From: Adineta vaga
Taxonomy: Eukaryota; Rotifera
Assembly (NCBI GenBank): GCA_021613535.1
Contig: CP075493.1
Location: 4,340,001-4,404,000 of the forward strand
Length of the DNA: 64,000 nt
Direction: 5' to 3'
Positions 1-11,900 of the stretch are shown here, piece after piece. Numbering within the stretch: position 1 is the stretch's first letter; each line of letters starts with the position of its first letter. Under the pieces are notes generated by a model, which worked only from the letters and a program-made list of their open reading frames with translations, did not search any database and was not told the DNA's origin. The translations under genes were made by a program, and so were the position numbers.

Positions 1-580
1 TGTTCATACGATGATCTAGCTACCTACACTTGAATATATACTGTTCCTGGACAACTACCACAGATGACCATTCCTAGGCCAATAAGCGAACCTCCAACGA
101 TATAATGTACAACTACAAAATAGAATATGAGTTAGTTGAGTACGTTTTTGTTCTCTAGCAAGAAAGCTTTGACTTACAATTTCGTCGACTATTGTGTTCG
201 ATATACCCATTGATAATTTTTCCATATAAAACTTTACGAAAAAGCTCCAGTAACGCAACACTCAACATTGACATTCCCACAGCAGCGAGAAACATTTTTA
301 ACATAGCAAAACGTTGAAATAACATTTGTTTACGAATTGTCGGTGCCACAAAGACTGTTCCTTTATTTATTAAAAATCCGAATACAAGACCAAAGATAAT
401 TGAACATAGAATAGTAAAAATATTCATCAATATGCTTATATTATTGGAATGACCATGTGCAGTGACTGGAGTGTTTTTCTTACTATTTTAAAAGTAGAAT
501 TAGTTTTTCTAAAAAAAATAAACTTACTCTAAATTCGTCTGTTGTGATGATAACATCGGATCATTTTCTTTATTAGCCAT
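1..580 (-). CDS. YeeE/YedE-family sulfur-compound transporter, N-terminal part, cut by window edge
   Basis: Three exons read from the right: 580-528 (start MANKEND), 482-178, and 112 to about 29, where a GT donor leads off the window. Exon 2 encodes two hydrophobic helices with FGFLINKGTVFVAP and a stretch ending SVALLELF. Exon 3 gives VHYIVGGSLIGLGMVICGSC followed by PGT, the glycine-cysteine signature of the YeeE/YedE (DUF395, TsuA-like) family. Bacterial members are membrane proteins that import thiosulfate or related sulfur species. The acceptor before exon 2 is ttaaaatag and introns are about 45-65 bases, so the gene has been fitted with eukaryotic introns. Seen: motifs, exons and membrane helices. 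Known: family role. Inferred: sulfur transport here. It lies head-to-head with the persulfide dioxygenase gene 1.25 kb away, which supports a sulfur role. The C-terminal half lies outside the window. Confidence 0.8.
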
Positions 581-1828
581 TTGATCAGATTTAATATATT
601 CTTTTTGTTGTTTATCAGTTTCAATTTTCAATATCACCCATCAAAACAATTTGTTAGCGCTAAAAAGAAAGAAAATAATATTTTCTTATTTATTACGAAG
701 TATAAATTATACGTCATGATGACAAGGTATTTTTTGTTCTATCTGATGTAATGCTATTGGTTACAAATAAATATTTATAAGTAATGAGAGGTGTGTGTAA
801 AAACAGAACAAAATTGGGTACTTAACCTCATATATATTTTGCTGAAAGAAAGAATATTTTTCTAGATTATAATGATAATGAATGCTGGGTTCAAAGATAT
901 ATGCTGAATAGATTTTCTCAAGTGTTCTTTATAGTAAATAATTATCATCATGTATGCATTAGGATATACTATGCTCAGAAGAAAGAGAAAAATAATATGA
1001 TGGCGTTAGTTGCTATAGTGAATATTTGTCACACCCTCAAGGATATTGACAGAAAAGTCACATGAAAATAGAAAAAAAAGCATTTTCGTTTTAAGAACAA
1101 AAAACATCCATTAAAAGTATTATTCATGTTTTGATATATAAGTACTTATATGTATAAATACAACAGCTAAACGTTTTCTTTTGACAGCAACTTTTTTTTT
1201 ATCCTTAAGTTTCCATTAAAATGAGAAAAAGTACATTCGATATCAAAAATACAAGTAAAAGAAAAATAAGGATTTATTATAAATTTCAAAAATTAACAGA
1301 TGTCTAGATATTTTTTTTAAATTAAATTCTATCATTTAAAGAATAACGTTAATTTTATTCAAGTAAGTTTCGATCTGAAAAAAATACGACAGATCTGCTA
1401 GCGTCATTTCACATTACTCGAAGGGGTTCCCGTTGAAATTTTTTTTTCTTCTGATGCAATGTAGGTGATTTATGCTAGAGAAGATAAGAAATTGTCCTAT
1501 GTCGTTTTTTTTCTTTCTCATTGTCGACATCGACCAAAGACAAATGGTAAACTATATTTTACTGCATTATTCAATTGTTTTACAATTTTAAAAACTTCAT
1601 ATCTAAATTCATAGAGCTCGCGTAACTATCATAATTTTACTTAAATATATGAATAATAATCACAAGATAGAAAGATATCTTTTGGATAAATAAAAAAGAA
1701 ACAAATGAAGCGTAGCAATATATGACATATAATATGGATAGAAAATATATCTTTTTCTCTCTTATTTGAGATTTTATACTTTAGATATTCTATTCTATTC
1801 TATTCTATTCTATTAATCATTAAAATCA
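581..1828. other. AT-rich intergenic space between divergent sulfur genes
   Basis: No supported gene. This is the shared upstream region of the YeeE/YedE and persulfide dioxygenase genes. It has homopolymer A and T runs and, at its right end, a pentanucleotide microsatellite. Confidence 0.6.
1786..1814. repeat. (TATTC)n microsatellite
   Basis: Nearly six perfect TATTC units directly upstream of the persulfide dioxygenase start codon (1829). A short (TA)n run follows in the first intron at about 1876-1893. Confidence 0.9.
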
Positions 1829-2830
1829 ATGTCGAAACATTTATTTAGACAGGTATTATTCAAAGAGATATATTTGTATATATATATATATATTAATCGA
1901 ATAAATTCTTATTACAGTTCTTCGAACATGAATCATCAACATATACATATTTATTGGCTGATTTAACAACAAAAGAAGCATTAGTTATTGATCCTGTTGT
2001 TGATACTGTTGAACGTGATGCAAAAGTTATTCAACAACTTGGTTTAAAATTACGCTATGCAGGTATGAAAGAAAACAAAATTTGTTTTTGTTCTTCAAGT
2101 TTTGAAATTCTTTGTAGTCAATACTCATGTTCACGCTGATCATATTACTGGAAGTGGAAAGTTAAAAGCATTATTTTCTGAATGTGAAAGTGTTCTTTCA
2201 AATGTGAGTGGAGGAAAAGCAGATGTTTATGTTGGAGATGGTGAATTTATTAAAATTGGAGAATCCGGTGCCACACCAATCATTCTCGAATGTCGATCAA
2301 CACCAGGACATACAAATGGTATGTATGAATATAAAATAGATTTATAATAAACTCAAATGAAACTATATCGTTTCAAGGTTGTATGAGTTATGTTTGGCAT
2401 GATTATGGTGCCGTATTCACTGGTGATGCTCTTCTCGTACGTGGATGTGGTCGAACGGATTTTCAACAAGGCAGTTCAGATGTACTTTATACTTCAATTC
2501 AAAAACAGATTTTTACATTACCGGATCATTATAACGTCTATCCTGCACATGATTATACCGGTAAGCGATTGAATTGAGAAACGTTTTCTACATGAAATTG
2601 ATTTAGGACAAACATGTTCAACTATTCTTGAAGAAAAAACGTTCAATCCACGTTTAACAAAATCACGAGATGAATTTATTGAAATAATGGCTAATCTTAA
2701 ATTACCTTATCCAAAAAAAATCGGTAAAAAAAGATAATATCAATTCTATCAACTATCATCAATTTTATTTGATCATTTAGATAAAGCACTGCCGGCAAAT
2801 TTACTATGTGGCTTACAAGGCGATGTTTGA
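1829..2830 (+). CDS. ETHE1: ETHE1-type persulfide dioxygenase (metallo-beta-lactamase fold)
   Basis: Six exons: 1829-1852, 1918-2062, 2118-2318, 2378-2560, 2607-2723, 2781-2830. Together they make 720 bases and 239 residues, close to human ETHE1 (about 254). The start MSKHLFRQ leads into [15 protein letters not shown], the family N terminus. Metal ligands are visible: THVHADH near residue 63, STPGHTNG for the next histidine, [16 protein letters not shown] for the bridging aspartate, and YPAHDYTG for the last histidine. The C terminus ([14 protein letters not shown]) also matches ETHE1. The family oxidises glutathione persulfide to sulfite in mitochondrial sulfide breakdown. No clear mitochondrial presequence is seen, as the protein begins almost at the domain. 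All introns are 46-65 bases with GT-AG ends. It is divergent from the YeeE/YedE gene; in some bacteria the two families share sulfide-responsive operons. Confidence 0.92.
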
Positions 2831-4482
2831 ATATTGTATATGGAACGCTTTTATTTTTCTCGTTTAACTTACATAAACACACACCTACTGCTATACCCTC
2901 CACGTGCGTTTTCGATGATATCTAATAGTAAAGAACAGCAAAAGACGATAATATCAAATGTATGACTGACAGAAAGAAAAAAAAACTACACGCTTATTTA
3001 CAAGATTTATTGATGTGCACCAATAAGATTTTAATCATTCTTGAAAACTTTACATTTTTTCAAAGAAATTACTAGAAGATCGTAAACAAATGAGATTTAT
3101 TGGATACTATTGAATAAAACGATCAGCTATTCGACGAGTATAACAAAAAGTAGATAAATGGGAAATGGACAGTTGTTCGTTGAAAACCGTTAGGAGCTAA
3201 ATCCATAAGTAAGACAAAGATGTTCTTTATTAACAATAAATACTAAGTGAACAAGAAAACAAAACCAAATCTACATAGATAGCAAACGTCCATTATATTT
3301 TGAGTGACAGTGGGGATGTGGGTCTTTCTTTTTTACTTCAGATTCTCACCCAAATCCATCCCATGACACAGCTTACTTAATTGTCTTACTTTTTTTCTGA
3401 ATTCTACCAATTACAATTGAACGATTATCGCATTTACGATCAAACATTTCTTTATTCATTATCTCCCTTTCATCTTATTACTCTTATATTATCATCTCTA
3501 TTATATTATCATCGATTTCTTTTCACCTTGTGACAACAATTTCTATTTCAACTATGAACTATATATGTGAGAAACCATTGCTGATCAATTGTTATAGTAA
3601 AACTTTTGTTTAAGATAGCAGGAATTATGTCTGATTGTTTACCATAGAACTTCTTATTACAATCAATCATGTCTGAAGTATATTCTTTTAATCTGAAAAT
3701 TTATTTAATATCTTTCCATTTTGTGTGTACAACTGGTTTTATCTAGGATGATGTCTGGTTATTGTATTTGATTAAAACTAATAGTTCTATCTACTATCTC
3801 GATTTCTGTGTTACTGATGTGGGATTACTTCGTACACTTCGAGCTTTATGTAAGCTTTCTAATGAAATCGTAACAAATGAATTAGCTGTCTTCAATAATA
3901 TGCAATTTGTTAGTGTTCAATTACTAACAAATATAACATTTAGTACATAAATCTCGACAATTTCAACAACAGGTAATAGATTATGATTGGAAATTGTGTG
4001 ATTTGATGAATTAGTTCATATTTAAGTACAACTCAATCAGTGTATTCTGTATGAAAGTCCAAATGCTTATTTAGATAAAGATAAGAATAATGATAAAACA
4101 AAAGTCTTTCACTTCAACCAAATCAAACTATTCCTGATCTAGCCTTAAGTTGTTGTTAAAATCTTGATTCTTCTTATGGTTAAATTATTTTCTATCGAAA
4201 ACGTCAATCGAATGATACAACGGGAAATATTAAAAAAAAACGATTGAGGATATATGGCAATGTACTGCAATAATCATTTGAAAAGAAATCCTCTCTTTTC
4301 TTTTGTTGTAGATATTTATTCAAACAATAAATTTATACTGAAATTCATCCAGAACGCATTTGTCAGAAAATCTACAAACAACAGGAAATATTTTAATCAT
4401 TCAACGTCAATGAATAGCAATTTATTTTTATATTATTGCACTTAATTCTCATATACATTCGATGACAATACTCTTTTTATAT
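2831..4482. other. Long intergenic stretch with faint coding-like remnants
   Basis: No gene can be supported. Short open stretches at about 3690-3955 (+) and 4250-4440 (+) look protein-like in composition but contain stops, show no recognisable motif and do not join through clear splice sites. They could be decayed exons. The remainder is AT-rich with homopolymer runs. Confidence 0.4.
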
Positions 4483-5931
4483 TCAACATTCATCGACACC
4501 TTCTGAACATGACTGGTGCTCATATAACTTGCTCGATGAACCGCGTGAATATTTAATTTTATCCTGAGTTTCTTTGAGTTTGCGTTGAAAATCCAATACA
4601 AAATTATTAAATGTATCATAAGGTGTTCCATCACCATGGAACGAAATAACTTTCGTGTCTTTTTTCGACAATTGTTCCATAGTTAAACCAATTATCTCTG
4701 TAAGTGCATTTTGTCGTTGTTGAGTCAAGAGACAAACCACGGATTCAAATTCGTGATATTCAATAACACGCCAAAGAGTAGGATCAGCAACTGATTTTGC
4801 CCATAAAGTTGGATCTCGACTAACTAATGTATCACCTCCTACTGCTTCGAACATACTCAGAGTTTCTTGTTCGAAAAAATCTTCTTTCGACTTTTTTTCA
4901 TTATGAAAACCTGAACCAATGCGAACAGCTCGTGTTAATGAAATAGAAAAGCGTGTTTCTGCTGCAATTAATTTTCCTTGTTCTTCACTAGTTCCTTTTA
5001 TACGATGTCCTTCGGTATGATACAAATGTCCACCAAGAATAATTCGTCGTGGATAAACATGTCCATAAATAGCAAAAATCTTCTTCAAAGCAGATATTTG
5101 TTCATTCGATGATGTTAATTCCAAAACATGATCAATAGCTTCGATAAATTGAGCTGTTGGTTCAAGATATGACGAATCTAATTGTACAGTAACACGGGGA
5201 AAATTGAAAGAGCATGTTGAATAAACTGTTCGTTCCTCATTTGTTGTTCCTTTTCGTTTTGAAAACTCGGAATTAATACCAAAGAATGTACATGGATCAA
5301 GACCACCATCAAAAAATTTACTTGCACCAAAAGCACTTTGTAAACGTTTATTTTTCATATAGGAACGAATATAAGAAGTATCATTAACAAGAAATAAAGG
5401 AATACCATAACATGAATCTTTAAATTTCAAAACAGGTCGAAATGCATGTAATAATGTTTCTTCATCCATTCGAATGGCAGAAAAAAGATTACAATTAGCA
5501 AAAATTTGTTTCCATGCTGTTGAATCAAGTTGAGTTGCAACAGTAATTGTACTTTTCGTTAAAGTTGGTAATGTACCGGGTAAAGGAACTTCTAACGAAG
5601 AGGTTTCAAGCGAAATTGCCGGTAAAATAGGTTCAGATTTCTTTGTTAATGCATTCGATTTCACATCTGAAAATGTCACAACTATATTCGTTTTCAATCG
5701 AATAATATTTCCATTTTCATTCAATACTTCTCGAACATTCGTTGAATACTCATCTTGAATATGCAATGGATAATTATTCGTATCTAAGAAATGTGTATTC
5801 GTCAAAGGACCAAATCTTGTAATAAGACTAATTCGTAATTGAGCAACAGTTGTCGATTCTTGAACTTCAACACGACCGAGTTTTTGATCATCAATTTGAA
5901 CATATGCTGATAATGAATTCATTTTACTCAT
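4483..5931 (-). CDS. MACPF-like domain protein with ubiquitin-like N-terminal region
   Basis: Intronless, 482 residues, start MSKMNSLSAY. Residues about 8-80 resemble a ubiquitin-like or PB1-like beta-grasp segment (LGRVEVQESTTVAQLRISL). From about 145 to 420 the layout recalls MACPF proteins: YGHVYPRRIILGGHLYH takes the place of the usual YGTHY...GG signature. It is followed by a variable helix and then GGDTLVSRDPTLWAKSVADP with LWRVIEYHEF, a pattern I associate with MACPF-like proteins of fungi and other protists. MACPF proteins form membrane pores or serve adhesion and signalling. No signal peptide is seen, so an intracellular or signalling role is as likely as pore formation. It is divergent from the deoxynucleoside kinase 420 bases away. 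The assignment rests on motif pattern only; a domain of unknown function is the alternative. Confidence 0.55.
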   Translation of the reverse strand: MSKMNSLSAYVQIDDQKLGRVEVQESTTVAQLRISLITRFGPLTNTHFLDTNNYPLHIQDEYSTNVREVLNENGNIIRLKTNIVVTFSDVKSNALTKKSEPILPAISLETSSLEVPLPGTLPTLTKSTITVATQLDSTAWKQIFANCNLFSAIRMDEETLLHAFRPVLKFKDSCYGIPLFLVNDTSYIRSYMKNKRLQSAFGASKFFDGGLDPCTFFGINSEFSKRKGTTNEERTVYSTCSFNFPRVTVQLDSSYLEPTAQFIEAIDHVLELTSSNEQISALKKIFAIYGHVYPRRIILGGHLYHTEGHRIKGTSEEQGKLIAAETRFSISLTRAVRIGSGFHNEKKSKEDFFEQETLSMFEAVGGDTLVSRDPTLWAKSVADPTLWRVIEYHEFESVVCLLTQQRQNALTEIIGLTMEQLSKKDTKVISFHGDGTPYDTFNNFVLDFQRKLKETQDKIKYSRGSSSKLYEHQSCSEGVDEC

Positions 5932-6351
5932 TTTTCTTTATCAAATGACTAAATTCTGACTTTTTGTTTCTTTTATAATATTATTCACATCAGTTCTTGT
6001 ATACTTTATGACACGAGATAAAAGTGTGATATCATGAAAAAATGACTCAACACGATCTGAATGATTAATGAAATTGTCTCGAGATATAATGTATTAATCT
6101 TTTATCTCAATAGCATAGCAATTAACCTGTCTACGTTCGATCAGGTGTGTAAAAAGAAAACAAAAGCAACGATGTTTTTCTTTCGTCTATTAAACATTCG
6201 AATTTTGATTGGGAAAAATTTTCACATATCGCATATCGATATTGACGATAGCGATTATCTCACTATCTTTGTTCGAAACAGCAAATGAAATGCTTGTTAT
6301 TCTCTTTTCTCGAATACATCTAGTCATTTGTGTTGTTTAATTGCTGGAGAC
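5932..6351. other. Shared upstream region of MACPF-like and kinase genes
   Basis: This is a 420-base divergent intergenic region, AT-rich, with no gene or clear motif seen. It presumably carries both promoters. Confidence 0.5.
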
Positions 6352-7347
6352 ATGTCATCGCCGAATAAAAAGAAATTTACAGTGAGTTTTTAGATGAATT
6401 TTAAGATGATATTATTGATATTTTCATATGAAATAGATTGGTGTTGAAGGAAATATTGGTTCTGGGTAAGATTCATGATTTGATTCATTTTCTTTTTTGT
6501 TTCATACAGGATATTCTATTCAATAGAAAGAGTACTGTCCTTTCACATTTAGAGAAATCATCATTATGCGATGTAAGTTTATAGTTTTCAAAAAAGAGAA
6601 GACATAATTTTAATCGATATATTTTCTAGATTATTCCAGAACCAATCGAAAGTTGGACAAACCATAAAGGACACAATATTTTGGTATGTTTTGAAAGATA
6701 GTTTTTTTTATAGGAAAAATATTTCTATGCATATAACTAGGCTATGTTTTATGATGATCCTCATCGTTGGGCTTTTGTTTTTGAAACAAATGCTCTTATG
6801 ACATTAGCTAAATTACATACACAAGACGCAAAAGCACCTGTTAAAGTCATGGAACGATCAATTCATAGTGCACGATATTGTTTTATTGAAAATCTTTATC
6901 AAAGGTATAGAAATATAAGAAAAAAAAGCTATTTCTTATTATTCTACTTTCTTTATGTATTTATAGTAATGTTTTAAAAGATGTTGAATATAAAATCTTA
7001 GATGAATACTTTGAAATGCTTATTTCAAATGAAGCATGCAAATTAGATTTGATTAGTAAGACGAAAATGTTTGACTTTTAAAAGATCATTTTCAATTTCT
7101 TATAGTTTATTTACGAGCAACACCAAAAACATGTCTCGAACGTATTCGTGCTCGTAATCGTCCGGAAGAAACAAGCATCGATATGAATTATTTAACAACT
7201 CTTCATTGTCGACATGAAGAATGGTTAATTCAACGTGCTTATGGTGAAACACCATCAACACCTGTACTTATTGTTGATGCAAATCAAAATAAAGAACGGG
7301 TTTATACCGATACAAATAATCATGTTATCAATTTAGTTTCTTGTTAA
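6352..7347 (+). CDS. Deoxyribonucleoside kinase (dNK/TK2/dGK family)
   Basis: Seven exons: 6352-6381, 6437-6465, 6527-6572, 6630-6683, 6741-6904, 6967-7055, 7106-7347. They total 654 bases and 217 residues, near the family length. The Walker A motif EGNIGSGKST is split by the second intron. Other signatures are PEPIESW, a substrate-site block (DDPHRWAFVFETNAL), ERSIHSARYCFIENLY with the ERS arginine, and IIYLRATPKTCLERIRARNR for the LID region. The enzyme phosphorylates deoxynucleosides to monophosphates in nucleotide salvage. No mitochondrial targeting segment is obvious: the protein starts MSSPNKKKFT, ten residues before the P-loop strand. Subgroup (cytosolic multisubstrate or TK2-like) cannot be settled by eye. 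All introns are about 50-65 bases. Confidence 0.9.
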
Positions 7348-7751
7348 AATGTAAATTTAGTTTCTTTTGTATATAATATAGAGATCATCACGATATTAGT
7401 TGTACAAAAAATGCTTCATATAATTTGTCGATAAAATGTTGAATAAAAATCACGCTTTATCATCATCGATAGATGCCATTAGTTATTATATAATGTAATT
7501 ATTAATTCATAAGTTTATGATTGAAAACATTTTCAAACCTTGTTTTCTACGATTAGATAACGAACTTTTTCATATAAAAAAAACGACGATATGTGAGTGT
7601 ATGCAATACGCCGACCTGATTACCCTAGACAACCTTTTTTTTTTCGTTCGTTCTTCATCATATCGAATATATATATAAATATATCTGTCATAAAATACTT
7701 CGCGATCATTGGATTATTTGCGTTGTCATATAAGGTAATCACATATATACG
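7348..7751. other. Intergenic region
   Basis: This is a 404-base AT-rich spacer between two same-strand genes. I see no gene. A TATATATAA-like stretch near 7667-7682 could be a promoter element for the RING gene, but this is weak. Confidence 0.4.
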
Positions 7752-8873
7752 ATGTGTAGTAAAAGAATTTCCTTTTATGATGACAAAAATATCGATCGCG
7801 AACGAATTCTAATTGATGACAAACATCAATTGGATGAACTTATTTGTCCAATTTGTTTATGCTTTCTATGGAAACCATGTTCATGTATGAAATGTGACAA
7901 TCGTTTTTGTCAACAATGCATTCAAACTTGGTTAAATACCAAATCTTTGACTTGTCCTTTGTGCCGTTCGTTATACGAAAACAAACCAATTTCATCATGG
8001 ATACAAACATTATTAGCATCTGTTTCAATTTATTGTCGGAATAAATCTTTCGGTTGTTCAGATATTCTTTCATATGATGATTTAGAACAGCATGAACAAT
8101 TTAATTGTCATTTTCTTTCAAAAACATGTTCGCTATGTGAAGAAATCATTCGTATACAAGATATTGATCAACATATGACTACCTGTCAACCAGTAGTAAC
8201 TGAATGTGACTTTTGTCAATGTTTAATTCAAATCGATCTGTATGAATATCATCAAAATGAATGTTCGAGACAAGATTTAATTCAAAATAATGATTTTATT
8301 GTTAATGGAACAATTTTATCATCAACATCAGAAACAAATCTTCAAGGTTTAGAATTGATTAATCAATCTCGTCGCAATGGTTATATAAGACGTTTCTTTA
8401 GTATGATAAAATGGTTAGCAATGAATTTATCGATGATACATCTTATTCTATTGAATCTCTTAGGATGGGGTATAGGAACATTTATTCATAAATTTACTAC
8501 ATTATTAATTCATGTTCGAACATGGATTTTTCAATCAAAATGTCAAGCATTTGTATACCTGATTATATGTCATGTGATATTGAATTATAGTCTTTCTTTT
8601 CTAATGAAATCAATGGATGATATCTGGATGATTTTTAGTCTTATTTCAAGTTTAATTCTTTCGAGTTCATTAGATCCTGATTTACAAATTGATCAATTTC
8701 AAATGAATTTAAATTCGAAAGAATTTTTCTTATTTTCTATTTTCATATTTTTTCTTTTGAAAATTTCTTTATTTCTCATTCGACTCTATTTTTCTTATAT
8801 ATCAATTTGTACAGGAACAGTTTGTTTTGCTTTAGCAATTATCTCTTATCTATTTTTAACTGATCATTATTGA
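7752..8873 (+). CDS. Membrane-anchored RING / TRAF-type zinc-finger protein
   Basis: Intronless, 373 residues. Residues about 31-72 form a C3HC4-like RING: CPICLCFLWKPC, then CDNRFCQQCIQTWL and CPLCRSLY. TRAF/SIAH-type zinc fingers follow at about 93-175 (YCRNKSFGCSDILSYDDLEQH, a CSLCEEIIR segment, and CDFCQCLIQIDLYEYH). From about 215 to the end there are roughly four to five hydrophobic segments. The layout fits an E3 ubiquitin ligase of the NRDP1/TRAF-like type tethered to a membrane. RING and zinc ligands are seen; ligase activity and anchoring are inferred. A single long exon is unusual among its multi-exon neighbours. It converges on the URB2-like gene with 117 bases between the stop codons. 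Confidence 0.75.
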   Translation: MCSKRISFYDDKNIDRERILIDDKHQLDELICPICLCFLWKPCSCMKCDNRFCQQCIQTWLNTKSLTCPLCRSLYENKPISSWIQTLLASVSIYCRNKSFGCSDILSYDDLEQHEQFNCHFLSKTCSLCEEIIRIQDIDQHMTTCQPVVTECDFCQCLIQIDLYEYHQNECSRQDLIQNNDFIVNGTILSSTSETNLQGLELINQSRRNGYIRRFFSMIKWLAMNLSMIHLILLNLLGWGIGTFIHKFTTLLIHVRTWIFQSKCQAFVYLIICHVILNYSLSFLMKSMDDIWMIFSLISSLILSSSLDPDLQIDQFQMNLNSKEFFLFSIFIFFLLKISLFLIRLYFSYISICTGTVCFALAIISYLFLTDHY

Positions 8874-8990
8874 ATATATATATATAGACATATTTTCAAT
8901 CTGGTGCCTCTAATAGATATTTCATTGATAACATCATTTCTTTTTATTCAAAATTTCTTTGTTAAAACAAAGAATAACAAGAAAAACTCT

Positions 8991-11900
8991 TTAAACAGCA
9001 CCTTTAAACATATGATATTGTTTAAATTGTTGATGTAATTGTTTGAGTAATTCACGTTCAGCAATTGACATTTGTCCACTGTATTGTTCGATACGTTCAC
9101 CAGTTATACGAAACAATTCAAAAGCAACACCATTCAATGTTTTCTATAAAAGAAAAAAAACGACAAGAAATATTCAAACATAAAGATCAAAAAATGATTT
9201 ATTTACTTTTAAATTCGATGATATATAAACTCCTTTTGATAAAAGATGAACATAATCAATCAAAACATAGACAATCGTTGAACGAAAATCTTCTTTACAT
9301 TGTTCGATTAAATGTGCAGCCAATCTAAGATTGAATATTTACAAACAAAATAAGAATTCAATTTGACAAAACATACTTTGTTGTATCACGTGCTGCTTCA
9401 ATTAATTCGTCATGCATGGTTTGATTCTCTTTAGCTTGAACAATAATAGATTGAAGAAGCACTAAAAATAGAATGAATATAAATAGAATTAAGACGAACA
9501 AAGACTTTTTGACGTACATTTAAGGATAGTTTCAATTGCTGGAACATGTTTGCATAATGTTGTGGTATGATGTTTAATTAATAATGAAACAAGTTTACAG
9601 ATGTTGGAATGATTGATGAATAGAATTTTTGGTGGTAAATGAAGACAACATTGAAGTAAACTTATTGCAACTTGTGAACGTAATGTAGACTAGATAAAGA
9701 ACAAAATAATGAACAAATGAATGAAAATGATAGATTACTAACCCTTTTAGCAACTAAAATGTCATTGGAAAATGTTAAAATCAATGAAACAATTTCACTG
9801 TAACGAGAAAATTCATGTGGAAGATGAATTAATAATGGACCACATTGTGTTATTATCTAAAAACGAAGTTATTTATGAATGCAATTGACATTTATCTATA
9901 CTTACTGAATTGATTATTGTCATTAGATAAAGATTTAATTCTTTATTCAATGAACAATGTGCTAATGTTTGTAATAATCGAAATGCTTGCTGACAATTCT
10001 TAATATCATCATCTTGATCGTTCAATGGAATTTTCTAAAAACATATAAAATCGTGACTATTGATTTCTTATATAAACAATTCTTACAATATGTTGAATTG
10101 TATTTTCAATCCATTGTTGAAATTGATTTAATTCCATTGATTCAATAACTTTCGATATTAATTCATATTGATCATTTAAACATTTAACTAATGCATTGAT
10201 ATCATCAATTGTCGAATGATCTTTTAAAATATAATTCCAATGTTTTGCATAGACAATAACAACTTGTTTAAATTCATTTGTATCATTCATATCTCTAACT
10301 AAGGATTGCCATGTTTGTTGAAGAAATTTCAGATATTTTTCGTAAGATGTTAAACTATTCAAGATAATCATTGCTAGAATATAACGAGTATCCAAAGATG
10401 AATAGGATATCGATGAATGTGAAGAAGAATTTAATAAACGATCAATAATTGAACAAAGATCATTCGAAGAAATCAATGTTCGACTATGATGAAATAGTAG
10501 AAGATATTTTTCTAATAAACGAATATTTTGAAAATCTTCATCTGTTTTCATTTTTTCAATGATTGTATTCACTTTGATTTGAATGATTGATTGATAAGTT
10601 GTATTTTTTGATAAGATAGTTAAAACTTGATCAATCATTTTTTCATTCATTGTTGTTAAAGTAAAATCGAGTAGTTGAGAAATAAATGATAATGGTAAGA
10701 CTTTTGTTGAATGAATTATATCAATAAGAATCTGCATAGATTCTAAAGATACTGGAGAAGTATTCAAGGCAAGCCAACCAATGGATATTAATATAGTAGA
10801 TGTTTGAATAACATCGAAATTAATCGAAGAAAAGACCTAAAAAAACCATGAACAGACAACTCAAGGTAATAGTCAACCTACCGAAAGGATTTTGCCATCG
10901 ATAGGACATGATTTTGTAGATAAATAATCATAGAATGCACTGAAATTATTCATATATTGTATCGAAATAATTGATTTTCTTTCATACTCACTCATCATTA
11001 TTCTCTTCCCAATCGATTTTTCGTCGTTTTTTTGCTGGTGTATCAATACTAGAAAAAGAAACATCTGAATTTCGAAATCTTCTATTCAAATCAATTAACA
11101 TACTGAGTATGTGTTTCAATAACATGTTCAATAGCTGCTTGAACAACTAATCGAAGACGATTTTCATTTGTTATAAACCAAGAACGATCCCGACTAAAAA
11201 TTCAGATCAATTTTTACTATTTCAAACGAATTTAATCTACTTTGAATGTTCAAGAATTTGTTTGATGAATAGTTTGATTAATTTGAATTGTTTACTTTTT
11301 GATAGAAAATCGAAGAACGGTTCGAGTTGATCGAATATTGCTGTTGATGAAAATGATGATAAATCTAACAGATTTTCAATCAGTTTGGAATCAATAGTAT
11401 TTTCATCAACAGCTAATGAACGATATAAACGTTGACAAGCAAGAGAAAACTATTGACAATGAGAAATTTGTTTTTCTTCAGATAAACAATCGAATACTTA
11501 CTAAAATCGATTGCAGATCAGAATCTGTTTGCAATGATGTCCACTGACTATCTGATAGCAATAAACCATTATGATTAAGAACATCTTCAATCGGTGGAAC
11601 TGATGATGAAAATGAAAATAAACATAAAGAAAACCATCCTAATGAGAGATAACATTGCAGTAAACAAATACGAGGACTTGAATCAGATGAAGTTAACTAA
11701 ATTTAAAGAATGACTTTTAATAAGTTTATCATTTGATTATTCTTACCATGGTTTCATTAACTTGTTGACGTAATTTTTCCAATGTTCGATTGTATTTCAA
11801 TTGAGTTTGTTCGAATAATATCGCACGTGAAATATTCAAATCAAATAGTCGATATCCATCGAGAAGTGCACTGATCAATTGAATAATAATCAAATGTATT

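Noticed and set aside
2390-2572. Alternative plus-strand frame inside exon 4 of the persulfide dioxygenase
   Set aside because: Shadow of the true frame, which carries the metal-binding motifs.
3762-4445. Two short plus-strand frames as genes
   Set aside because: No recognisable domain, no splice support, stops between them; treated as possible remnants only.
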